10,924 bases of DNA. Origin: Candidatus Omnitrophota bacterium (GTDB lineage Bacteria; Omnitrophota; Gorgyraeia; Gygaellales; Profunditerraquicolaceae). Positions within the stretch are counted from its first letter, which is position 1. The number at the start of each line of letters is the position of its first letter. The position numbers were made by a program, and so were the translations under genes. Below the pieces are notes generated by a model, which was not told the DNA's origin, did not search any database, and saw nothing but the letters and a program-made list of their open reading frames with translations. Shown here piece by piece: positions 1 to 7,006 of the stretch. The DNA is taken from the NCBI GenBank assembly GCA_020063525.1, contig JAGUUJ010000016.1:1-10924 (forward strand). Reading direction: 5' to 3'.

Positions 1-1
1 A

Positions 2-3000
2 AAAAAAATTTTGCCGGTGATTGTTCCCGGAGGAAGCGATTCTGCAACTTTGGATAATGTCTTTGAACTTCTGGTTTTATCCGGAAGGCCTCTGGCGCAT
101 GCGATGATGATGCTCATACCAGCTGTGGCTTTGGCTAAAGGAAGCCAAACCACGGTTCTCCAACCTGCCTGCGAGGAGGATTTTTATAAATACCATGCTT
201 GCCTGATGGAACCCTGGGATGGCCCAGCAGCGGTTGCCTTTAGTGACGGAACATGCGTCGGTGCAGTTCTGGATAGGAATGGCCTGCGTCCGGCACGGTA
301 TCTGGTGACCAAAAAGGAAACTGTGGTTATGGCCTCAGAAGCAGGAGTTTTAGATATTGCACCATCCGAGATTTTAATTTCTGGCAGACTAGAGCCAGGA
401 AAAATGCTTTTTATTGATACCCAAGCTGGCCGGATTATCGAGGATGAAGAAATTAAGAAAATAATATTTTCTGCCAAACCTTATGGTAACTGGATACAGA
501 AGAAGATGGTAGAGTTAGAGACTCTTCCTTTACCGAAAACAGAAGTAAAAGAAACTGCGTCAGATATTTTGCCGCAGCTGGTGGCTTTTGGTTATACCCG
601 CGAAGATTTAAAATTCATCCTTAAACCCATGGCAGAGAAAGCTAGTGAGCCCATTGGTTCGATGGGAGATGATACTCCGCATGCGGTACTCTCTGCAAGG
701 CCGCAATTACTTTATAACTACTTTCGACAGTTATTTGCGCAGGTTACTAATCCGGCAATCGACCCTATTCGCGAGGAATTAGTGATGAGTTTAGAAACTT
801 ACCTCGGCTCAGAAGAAAATCTTTTAGCTGAAACACCCCAGCATTGCCATAAGTTACGGGTAAAAAAGCCGATTCTCACTAATGAGGAACTGGAGAGAAT
901 CCGCCATATCCGGGTGAATGGTTTTAAAACTAAAACTATCTCTATTCTTTTTCGGGCAACCGATGGTAAGGATTTACAGAAGACCTTGGATAATCTTTGT
1001 AGCCAAGTGGTTTTGGCGATTAAGCAAGGCTATGCTTTTGTGATTTTAAGCGATCGCGGCGCAAATGAAGACTATTGTGCTCTTCCGGCACTCTTAGTTG
1101 TGGGTGCAGTGCACCATTATTTAGTGCAAAAGGCTCTGCGTACCCGCGTGGGGGTTATTGTAGAGAGTGCCGAACCGCGCGAAACGCATCACTTTGCGCT
1201 TTTATTCGGTTATGGTGCGGATTGTATCAATCCGTATCTGGCTTATGCCGCAGTGGAATACCTGGTTCAGGAAAAAGAGTTGCCACAAGATGCACTTGTA
1301 GCGCTAAAAAACTATCGTAAAGCAGTAGAAAAAGGCATCTTAAAGATTCTTTCTAAAATGGGTATCTCTACTCTACAGAGCTACCGCGGGGCGCAGATTT
1401 TTGAGGCCTTGGGATTAAATGAGGAAGTTATCGAGAAGTGTTTTTGCGGGACTGTTTCTAGAATCAGCGGGATTGGTTTTGAAATGATTGCGCAAGAGAC
1501 AATTTTAAGACACCAAGAGGCTTATCGAGAAGATGCTCTGGCGGCTCCCTATTTAGGTAATGATGGTATATATCAATGGAGAAAAGACGGCGAGTTCCAT
1601 TTATGGAATCCCGAAACCATTACTGCTTTACAAGATGCGGCCTGGAAAAATGATTACCAAAGGTATAAAGAATTTGCGCAACTTGTGAATGACCAGGCAG
1701 AGAATCCGACGACCTTGCGCAGCCTGCTTAGGTTTAAAAAACCCCATTCTATACCTATAGAAGAAGTGGGGCCAGTGGAAGAGATTGTCAGGCGTTTTGC
1801 TACCGGAGCAATGAGTTTTGGGTCTATAAGCAAAGGAGCGCATGAGACGATAGCTATCGCGATGAATAAATTAGGAGGACGATCAAATACCGGAGAAGGA
1901 GGAGAAGATCCGGCTCGATTTTTGCCTTTACCTAACGGCGATTCCTCCAGGAGCGCGGTAAAACAAGTCGCATCTGGCCGGTTTGGAGTTACTACAAATT
2001 ATCTGGTTAATGCTGATGAGTTACAAATAAAAATCGCTCAGGGAGCAAAGCCTGGTGAGGGAGGTCAGCTTCCCGGCCATAAAGTAAACGTAACTATTGC
2101 TCGTACTCGTTATACCACACCGGGTGTAACTTTGATTTCTCCCCCTCCGCACCATGATATTTATTCGATTGAAGACTTAGCGCAGCTGATTTTTGATTTA
2201 AAAAATACTAACCCTAAGGCGCGGATTAGCGTGAAGCTCGTTTCAGAAGTCGGAGTAGGAACAGTGGCTGCTGGAGTAGCCAAAGGCCATGCTGATATGA
2301 TTTTAATTTCGGGAGGAGACGGAGGGACCGGCGCCTCGCCAATAAGCTCGATTAAACACGCGGGTCTTCCTTGGGAATTAGGGCTTTCCGAGACCCACCA
2401 GACCTTAGTTTTAAATGATTTAAGGAGCAGGGTGCGCTTAGCAACTGATGGTCAGATACGCACTGGCCGCGATGTCGCGATTGCTGCTTTACTGGGAGCA
2501 GAAGAATTTGGTTTTGCTACTTCGGTTTTAATTGTTTTAGGTTGCGTGATGCTGCGGCACTGTCATCTGAATAACTGCTCTGTAGGTATTGCTACGCAGG
2601 ATGAAACTTTATGTCAAAGATTCCACGGTCGGCCTGAATATATTATTAATTATTTTCGCTTTGTGGCGCAGGAATTGCGCGAAATTATGGCCAGTTTAGG
2701 CATAAGATCTGTAGATGATATGGTTGGCCGGACTCAAGTTTTAGAGCTAAATTCAGAAATTTTACCCTGGAAAGCCAAAGGAATTGATTTTTCCAAAATT
2801 CTCTATCAGCCAGAAGTATCCAAAGGCGTAGAAACCCGTTGTCTAATTAAACAGGATCGCAGGATAGATGAAGTTTTAGATTTAAAACTAATTGCTTTAG
2901 CTAAAGATGCTTTAGAAAAAAGAGAGCCAGTGTGTATGGCGTTACCTATTGAAAACACAAATCGCGCCACTGGAGCAATGTTGAGCGGTGAGGTCTGTAA

Positions 3001-3694
3001 GATCTACGGAGAGGAAGGTTTAGCTGAGGATACTATCCACTTTAAATTTAAGGGAGTTGCTGGGCAAAGTTTTGGGGCGTGGTTAGCCAAAGGCGTCACT
3101 TTTGAATTACAAGGGATGGCGAATGACTACGTAGGAAAAGGAATCTCCGGAGGCAAAATCATTATTTATCCTGACCGAGAAGCCGATTATAAAGCCGAAG
3201 AAAATATTATTATTGGCAACACTACTTTTTATGGCGCGATCTCGGGCGAAGCCTATATCCGTGGCGTAGCCGGAGAAAGATTCTGCATCCGCAATTCCGG
3301 TTTATTGGCGGTAGTAGAAGGCGTAGGTGATCACGGTTGCGAATATATGACCGGAGGGAGGGTGGTGGTAATAGGTGCGACCGGCAGGAACTTTGCCGCG
3401 GGTATGTCTGGTGGCATTGCTTACATTTACGATATAGATAAGAGTTTTAAAGAAAGATGTAATTTAGAGATGGTAGAACTGGAAGGGGTCTCGGTAGATG
3501 ATGTAAAGATTGTTTATAATCTATTGCGGAATCACTATCGGTACACTCAAAGTCAAGTTGCTGGAAAAATTCTGGATAATTTTGCGCGGGAGATTAAGAA
3601 ATTTATCAAGGTTATGCCTCGTGAATATAAACGGGGTTTAGAAATGAAAGAAGCAAAAGAGGAATTAGAGTTAACTGAGGTTTTAGATGGGTGA
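2..3694 (+). CDS. gltB: Glutamate synthase (NADPH) large subunit, 5'-truncated by the window edge
   Basis: GltB takes the amide of glutamine and passes the ammonia to 2-oxoglutarate, making glutamate in the cytoplasm; GltD supplies the electrons. The frame is open from base 2, so the TTG at 11 is not the true start. About 300 N-terminal residues, including the catalytic Cys1 of the Ntn-type glutaminase, lie upstream. Numbering from that TTG: the end of the glutaminase domain carries LDRNGLRPARY (87-97); a central domain begins near GDDTP (219); the FMN/2-oxoglutarate barrel starts at GAMSFGSIS (599) and has GGDGGTGASP (768-777); the 3Fe-4S ligands are C845, C851 and C856 (C-x5-C-x4-C); a GXGXG beta-helix fills roughly 975-1165. 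About 1,230 residues plus the missing part fits the usual ~1,500. All motifs seen are intact. The stop overlaps the gltD start by 8 bp, so translation is probably coupled. Confidence 0.97.
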   Translation, partial: KKILPVIVPGGSDSATLDNVFELLVLSGRPLAHAMMMLIPAVALAKGSQTTVLQPACEEDFYKYHACLMEPWDGPAAVAFSDGTCVGAVLDRNGLRPARYLVTKKETVVMASEAGVLDIAPSEILISGRLEPGKMLFIDTQAGRIIEDEEIKKIIFSAKPYGNWIQKKMVELETLPLPKTEVKETASDILPQLVAFGYTREDLKFILKPMAEKASEPIGSMGDDTPHAVLSARPQLLYNYFRQLFAQVTNPAIDPIREELVMSLETYLGSEENLLAETPQHCHKLRVKKPILTNEELERIRHIRVNGFKTKTISILFRATDGKDLQKTLDNLCSQVVLAIKQGYAFVILSDRGANEDYCALPALLVVGAVHHYLVQKALRTRVGVIVESAEPRETHHFALLFGYGADCINPYLAYAAVEYLVQEKELPQDALVALKNYRKAVEKGILKILSKMGISTLQSYRGAQIFEALGLNEEVIEKCFCGTVSRISGIGFEMIAQETILRHQEAYREDALAAPYLGNDGIYQWRKDGEFHLWNPETITALQDAAWKNDYQRYKEFAQLVNDQAENPTTLRSLLRFKKPHSIPIEEVGPVEEIVRRFATGAMSFGSISKGAHETIAIAMNKLGGRSNTGEGGEDPARFLPLPNGDSSRSAVKQVASGRFGVTTNYLVNADELQIKIAQGAKPGEGGQLPGHKVNVTIARTRYTTPGVTLISPPPHHDIYSIEDLAQLIFDLKNTNPKARISVKLVSEVGVGTVAAGVAKGHADMILISGGDGGTGASPISSIKHAGLPWELGLSETHQTLVLNDLRSRVRLATDGQIRTGRDVAIAALLGAEEFGFATSVLIVLGCVMLRHCHLNNCSVGIATQDETLCQRFHGRPEYIINYFRFVAQELREIMASLGIRSVDDMVGRTQVLELNSEILPWKAKGIDFSKILYQPEVSKGVETRCLIKQDRRIDEVLDLKLIALAKDALEKREPVCMALPIENTNRATGAMLSGEVCKIYGEEGLAEDTIHFKFKGVAGQSFGAWLAKGVTFELQGMANDYVGKGISGGKIIIYPDREADYKAEENIIIGNTTFYGAISGEAYIRGVAGERFCIRNSGLLAVVEGVGDHGCEYMTGGRVVVIGATGRNFAAGMSGGIAYIYDIDKSFKERCNLEMVELEGVSVDDVKIVYNLLRNHYRYTQSQVAGKILDNFAREIKKFIKVMPREYKRGLEMKEAKEELELTEVLDG

Positions 3695-5096
3695 TATCAG
3701 AGGTTTTTTAAAAGTAAAAAGACAAGCGGAAAAATACCGGCCAGTTTGCGAGCGGATAAAGGATTATCAGGAAGTAATGCTCTTGCGTAATGATAAAGAT
3801 TCCGAAGAGCAGGCCGGACGGTGTATGGATTGCGGTACACCTTTCTGCCATTGGGGCTGCCCAATTGGTAATTATATTCCGGAGTGGAATGATTTGGTTT
3901 TTCGTGGCCAGTGGCAGAAGGCATTTCAATTACTTGATGCAACGAATAACTTTCCGGAGATTACCGGGAGGTTGTGCCCGGCGCTCTGCGAATATGCCTG
4001 TGTTTTAGGAATTAATGATGATCCGGTAACAACTCTGGAGAATGAATTAAATATTGTTGAATACGCGTTTGGTGCCGGCCTGATTAAACCTCAGCCGCCC
4101 AAGAAACGCACGGGTAAAGAAATCGCCATTATCGGTTCGGGACCTGCAGGCTTAGCTTGTGCTGACCAGTTAAATCAAGCCGGGCATTTGGTTGTAGTTT
4201 TTGAGAAGGATGAGCAAATCGGCGGGATGTTACGCTACGGGATCCCTGATTTTAAACTCCAGAAACAGATTCTTGATCGCCGCCTGGAGATTCTCAAGAA
4301 GGAAGGAATTGTCTTTGTAAGCGAAATGTTTGTGGGCGTGGATTATAAAGTAGAAAAATTAAGCAAGGATTTTGCTGCCATCTGTCTCGCCACCGGTTCA
4401 CGCGTGCCCAGAGATTTAAAGATTGAAGGCAGGGAATTAAAAGGAATTCATTTTGCTTTAGATTATTTAATTCAGGCAAATAAAAGGGTGAGTGGCGAAA
4501 AAATAGCAGTGGATAAATTAATCGATGCGAAGGATAAAAAAGTGGTGGTCATCGGTGGAGGGGATACGGGCGCGGATTGCGTGGGAACAGCGCACCGCCA
4601 AGGCGCAAAATGCGTGGTGCAGATAGAGCTTTTAGCTAAGCCGCCAGAATGTCGAACACCAGATTATCCCTGGCCAAAATATCCTTTACTTTGTAAAACC
4701 GCCGCTAGCCATGAAGAAGGCGGGATAAGGGAGTGGTCAGTCTCCACCAAAAAATTTAGCGGCAGAAACGGTGAGGTAAAAAAACTTCTTTGCTCAAGAG
4801 TCACGCAAGAAAGAGCCGACAGAGAATTTGAAATTGAAGCAGATTTGGTTATTTTAGCCTTAGGGTTTCTGCACCCTGAACACAACGGCTTAGTCAAAGA
4901 TTTAGACTTAGAACTTGATACCAAAGGAAATATAAAAACCGATGATAGTTATATGACGAAGGTTTTAGGAATATTTTCTGCCGGAGATATGCACAGAGGC
5001 CAGTCTTTAATCGTGTGGGCGATCTCTGAAGGAAGAAAGGCAGCCCACTATATTGATAAATATTTAATGGGAGGAACCTATTTGCCGAAGATGTAA
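3687..5096 (+). CDS. gltD: Glutamate synthase (NADPH) small subunit
   Basis: GltD oxidises NADPH at FAD and passes electrons through 4Fe-4S clusters to the FMN of GltB. At 469 residues it has normal length. The N-terminal cysteine-rich region shows C46-x2-C49-x4-C54-x3-C58 and C97-x3-C101-x3-C105, the two cluster-binding sets of the GltD/dihydropyrimidine-dehydrogenase family. The FAD Rossmann motif is GSGPAG (150-155) and the NADPH Rossmann motif is GGGDTG (290-295). The C-terminal GIFSAGDMHRGQSL segment is the second FAD-contacting motif of the family. The ATG lies inside the end of gltB, with a CTGAGG Shine-Dalgarno at about 3675-3680, and the MGDIRGFL start matches the family. NADPH rather than NADH is inferred from the family. 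The gene is followed by 283 bp before pyrG, so it probably ends the gltBD unit. Confidence 0.97.
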   Translation: MGDIRGFLKVKRQAEKYRPVCERIKDYQEVMLLRNDKDSEEQAGRCMDCGTPFCHWGCPIGNYIPEWNDLVFRGQWQKAFQLLDATNNFPEITGRLCPALCEYACVLGINDDPVTTLENELNIVEYAFGAGLIKPQPPKKRTGKEIAIIGSGPAGLACADQLNQAGHLVVVFEKDEQIGGMLRYGIPDFKLQKQILDRRLEILKKEGIVFVSEMFVGVDYKVEKLSKDFAAICLATGSRVPRDLKIEGRELKGIHFALDYLIQANKRVSGEKIAVDKLIDAKDKKVVVIGGGDTGADCVGTAHRQGAKCVVQIELLAKPPECRTPDYPWPKYPLLCKTAASHEEGGIREWSVSTKKFSGRNGEVKKLLCSRVTQERADREFEIEADLVILALGFLHPEHNGLVKDLDLELDTKGNIKTDDSYMTKVLGIFSAGDMHRGQSLIVWAISEGRKAAHYIDKYLMGGTYLPKM

Positions 5097-5120
5097 AGCT
5101 GGCTAGTCTTAAAAATTGAC

Positions 5121-5175
5121 GGTTCGACTGCGCTCACCATCAACCCTGAGGAATCCGCGTATTCCGAAGGGTTGA
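5121..5175. repeat. Short interspersed palindromic repeat unit (REP-like)
   Basis: This 55-bp block begins GGTTCGACTGCGCTCACC and ends in a hairpin. TCAACCCT (5140-5147) pairs with AGGGTTGA (5168-5175); next comes a 2x2 G-A/A-G mismatch; then GGAAT (5150-5154) pairs with ATTCC (5161-5165) around a 6-nt loop. The sequence resembles the TTCGACTnCGCTCA...CCCTGAG...CGAAGGG palindromes that I recall as multi-copy elements of intergenic DNA in many environmental bacteria. Only one copy is present here, so repetitiveness is an inference from resemblance. It has no T-run and is unlikely to be an intrinsic terminator. It may stabilise the 3' end of gltBD mRNA, a known role of REP-type hairpins. Its last bases overlap the -35 box of the next promoter. 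Confidence 0.6.
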
Positions 5176-5199
5176 CATCTTCTATAGATATGGTATATT
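5172..5199 (+). promoter_or_regulatory. Sigma-70-type promoter upstream of pyrG
   Basis: A perfect TTGACA -35 box (5172-5177) is followed by a 16-bp spacer and TATATT (5194-5199, 5 of 6 matches to TATAAT). TG at 5191-5192 makes it an extended -10. The predicted transcription start is about 5206-5207. This is the best promoter match I see in the intergenic region; I found no convincing one between the downstream terminator and pyrG. It therefore probably drives the pyrG-carA-carB-purSQL operon through an attenuated leader, or else a short RNA. The -35 box is built partly from the right arm of the palindromic repeat. Confidence 0.72.
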
Positions 5200-5206
5200 A
5201 ATAAAT

Positions 5207-5230
5207 GGTAGTTCAAAGTAAGAACTTACC
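5207..5230 (+). other. 5'-end hairpin of the leader transcript
   Basis: GGTAGTTC (5207-5214) pairs with GAACTTACC (5222-5230) around a 7-nt AAAGTAA loop, with one T bulged in the right arm. It sits at or within a base of the predicted transcript 5' end, where such hairpins commonly protect RNA from decay. Its left arm can also pair with GAACTATC (5258-5265) at the top of the terminator, allowing an alternative fold. Confidence 0.5.
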
Positions 5231-5240
5231 TAAATTAAAC

Positions 5241-5286
5241 AAAGGCGTTTTGAGGCCGAACTATCGGCTCTGAAAACGCCTTTTTT
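5241..5286 (+). terminator. Intrinsic (rho-independent) terminator
   Basis: AAAGGCGTTTT (5241-5251) pairs perfectly with AAAACGCCTTT (5273-5283). Inside it, an apical stem GGCCGA/TCGGC(T) (about 5254-5259 with 5264-5269) closes on the tetraloop ACTA. A run of six T (5281-5286) lies at the end, the last three of the 11-bp arm being part of that run. This is a long, strong terminator. It stops either readthrough from gltBD or transcripts that begin at the promoter just upstream; in the second case it works as an attenuator for pyrG. Confidence 0.88.
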
Positions 5287-5291
5287 AATGA

Positions 5292-5335
5292 GTGCATAAC
5301 TTACGGAGGCAATAGCCGACATAAGTTATATGCAC
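5292..5335 (+). other. Long imperfect hairpin in the pyrG leader
   Basis: GTGCATAACTTA (5292-5303) pairs with TAAGTTATATGCAC (5322-5335), giving 6 + 6 bp with a 2-nt bulge on the right side. A small inner stem GGC/GCC (5308-5310 with 5315-5317) closes on AATA. There is no T-run, so it is not a terminator. The inner AGCCGA (5314-5319) is also complementary to TCGGCT (5264-5269) in the terminator's descending apical strand. Its role is unknown. Confidence 0.55.
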
Positions 5336-5341
5336 GAATTA

Positions 5342-5373
5342 ATCCCGCACTTTGAAAAAGTGCGGGATAAGGA
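5342..5373 (+). promoter_or_regulatory. Perfect 12-bp hairpin abutting the pyrG Shine-Dalgarno
   Basis: ATCCCGCACTTT (5342-5353) and AAAGTGCGGGAT (5357-5368) form a perfect 12-bp stem with a GAA loop. The Shine-Dalgarno AAGGA (5369-5373) begins at the next base, 6 nt before the ATG at 5380. GGATT (5371-5375) could instead pair with AATCC (5341-5345), which would hide the ribosome site. No T-run follows. A role in controlling pyrG translation or protecting the mRNA is plausible but inferred. Confidence 0.55.
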
Positions 5374-5379
5374 TTTACG

Positions 5380-6993
5380 ATGACAAAATACATATTTGTA
5401 ACCGGTGGCGTTATATCAAGCCTAGGTAAGGGGATTACATCTGCTTCAATCGGCAAGATTCTGGAATCTCGAGGATTAAAAGTCACTCTTATGAAACTTG
5501 ATCCTTATATTAATGTTGACCCCGGCACGATGAACCCTTATCAGCATGGGGAGGTTTATGTTACCGAAGATGGGGCAGAGACAGATTTAGACTTAGGTCA
5601 TTATGAAAGATTTACCCATGCTAAGACTACCAAATTCAATAACGTAACTACTGGTCAGGTTTACAATGCCGTGATTGCTAAAGAAAGGCGCGGCGATTAC
5701 TTAGGTAAGACCATCCAGGTTATCCCTCACATTACTAACGAGATAAAAGAAAGAGTTAAGAAGGCCGCTGAGGTCTCTAAAGCCTCTGTGGTTATCGTTG
5801 AGATTGGCGGCACAGTAGGTGATATCGAGAGTTTACCTTTTTTGGAAGCGGCAAGGCAATTTAGATTAGATATAGGATATGATAACGTACTTTATATACA
5901 TGTTACGCTAATTCCTTATATAAAAGTGGCAGATGAGATAAAGACCAAGCCTACTCAACACAGCGTAGGGACGCTACGCGAAATCGGAATCCAACCCGAT
6001 GTCCTCATCTGCCGCACAGAGAAACCTTTATCAGAAGAGGTAAAAGAAAAAATATCCTTATTCTGTAATGTAAGAAAAGAGGCAGTTATTGAAGCTAGGG
6101 ATGTAGAATCGATTTACCAGATACCCCTGGTATTCAAAAATCAAATTCTGGATGAAATAATTTTAAGCCATTTTAAGTTAATCTGTAAATTTTCGGATTT
6201 AAAGGATTGGGAGAAAAACGTAGTAGAAAGGGTGCTTAATCCTAAAAATAAGGTTAAGATCACCATAGTGGGTAAATATATTACCTTACAGGATGCCTAT
6301 AAATCCATATATGAGGCATTGATACATGCTGGAATTGCTAATGATACGAGGGTAGAGATTGAGAAAATTGATTCTGAAGACATTGAAAAAAGAAACCCCA
6401 CTAAACTTTTAAAGAATATTTTCGGAATTCTAGTACCTGGCGGTTTTGGCTATCGTGGAATTGAGGGGAAAATAAAAGCCATTAAATTTGCCCGGGAAAA
6501 TAAGATTCCTTTTTTGGGGTTGTGTTTAGGTATGCAGTGTGCAGTAGTTGAATTTGCTAGGGATGTCTGCGGTTTAAAAGGAGCGAATTCTACGGAGTTT
6601 AAACCCCAGACAAAATATCCGGTAATTAGTTTATTAGCAGAGCAGAAGAAGGTTAAGGATTTAGGAGGCACTATGCGTTTGGGTGCATACCCCTGTAAGA
6701 TTAAAAAGAATACTTTGGCATTTAGAGTATATGGCAAAGTATTGATTCAAGAGAGGCACCGCCATAGATATGAGTTTAACAATAAATATAAAAAATTATT
6801 AGAGAGAAAAGGTATGAAATTTTGCGGCATATATCCGAAAAGGAATTTAGTAGAGATAATTGAACTGAAAAACCACCCATATTTTATTGCCGTGCAGTTT
6901 CACCCCGAATTTAAATCCAAACCAAATAATGCACATCCGTTGTTTAGGGGATTTATCAAAGCTGCTTTAGAAATACAGAAACTGAAAGGTTAG
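5380..6993 (+). CDS. pyrG: CTP synthase (glutamine-hydrolysing)
   Basis: PyrG aminates UTP to CTP using ATP and ammonia drawn from glutamine, the last step of pyrimidine nucleotide synthesis. At 537 residues it has family length. The synthetase domain opens with FVTGGVISSLGKG (6-18), the nucleotide-binding loop, then DPYINVDPGTMNPYQHGEV and EIGGTVGDIES (141-151). The class I glutamine amidotransferase domain follows from about residue 290, with the oxyanion region LVPGGFGYRG (351-360), nucleophile C382 in GLCLGMQ, and H508/E510 in QFHPE. RHRHRYEFN (460-468) is the usual glutamine-lid segment. All catalytic residues are present. The ATG has AAGGA 6 nt upstream, right after a 12-bp hairpin. It is the first gene of the pyrG-carA-carB-purSQL run, 13 bp before carA. 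Its likely control is the leader attenuator. Confidence 0.98.
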   Translation: MTKYIFVTGGVISSLGKGITSASIGKILESRGLKVTLMKLDPYINVDPGTMNPYQHGEVYVTEDGAETDLDLGHYERFTHAKTTKFNNVTTGQVYNAVIAKERRGDYLGKTIQVIPHITNEIKERVKKAAEVSKASVVIVEIGGTVGDIESLPFLEAARQFRLDIGYDNVLYIHVTLIPYIKVADEIKTKPTQHSVGTLREIGIQPDVLICRTEKPLSEEVKEKISLFCNVRKEAVIEARDVESIYQIPLVFKNQILDEIILSHFKLICKFSDLKDWEKNVVERVLNPKNKVKITIVGKYITLQDAYKSIYEALIHAGIANDTRVEIEKIDSEDIEKRNPTKLLKNIFGILVPGGFGYRGIEGKIKAIKFARENKIPFLGLCLGMQCAVVEFARDVCGLKGANSTEFKPQTKYPVISLLAEQKKVKDLGGTMRLGAYPCKIKKNTLAFRVYGKVLIQERHRHRYEFNNKYKKLLERKGMKFCGIYPKRNLVEIIELKNHPYFIAVQFHPEFKSKPNNAHPLFRGFIKAALEIQKLKG

Positions 6994-7006
6994 CTATCAC
7001 TTAAAA

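Larger units (their letters stand above)
5206..5379 (+). promoter_or_regulatory. Structured 5' leader of the pyrG operon (candidate attenuator, or an sRNA of ~80 nt)
   Basis: From the predicted start site to the pyrG ATG is about 174 nt, and it contains four hairpins: 5207-5230, 5241-5286 (an intrinsic terminator), 5292-5335 and 5342-5368. A terminator between a strong promoter and a biosynthetic gene is the signature of transcription attenuation. B. subtilis pyrG is controlled by leader attenuation through reiterative G addition at a GGGC start, but no GGGC start is seen here, so that exact mechanism is not supported. No PyrR-type UCCNGNGAGG element is visible either. The alternative reading is an independent small RNA ending at about 5286. 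The regulatory role is inferred; the structures themselves are read from the sequence. Confidence 0.5.

Noticed and set aside
11..13. TTG at 11 as the true start of gltB
   Set aside because: The frame is open to the left edge and the protein begins in the middle of the glutaminase domain; known GltB proteins have about 300 more N-terminal residues.
184..477. Minus-strand open frames inside gltB, gltD, pyrG, carA, carB and purQ
   Set aside because: They lie antisense to well-conserved coding sequence, show no recognisable protein motifs and no convincing ribosome sites; they are shadows of the real genes.
5140..5175. Palindrome after gltD as an intrinsic terminator of gltBD
   Set aside because: No T-run follows the stem, and the 3' arm runs into a promoter -35 box. 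The genuine terminator is at 5241-5286.
5241..5286. PyrR-binding attenuator or B. subtilis-type reiterative-G attenuator of pyrG
   Set aside because: No UCCNGNGAGG anti-antiterminator loop is present (only TGAGGCC), and the predicted transcript start lacks the GGGC run needed for reiterative G addition.
5206..5335. Possible glutamine (glnA-type) riboswitch, suggested by the glutamine-enzyme context and the ACGGAGG segment at 5303-5309
   Set aside because: I could not find the conserved GACGGAAGUAGG-like core or the closing CCGAAGGAACGC-like strand in a three-way junction. The CCGAAGGG at 5164-5171 belongs to the palindromic repeat upstream of the predicted start site.
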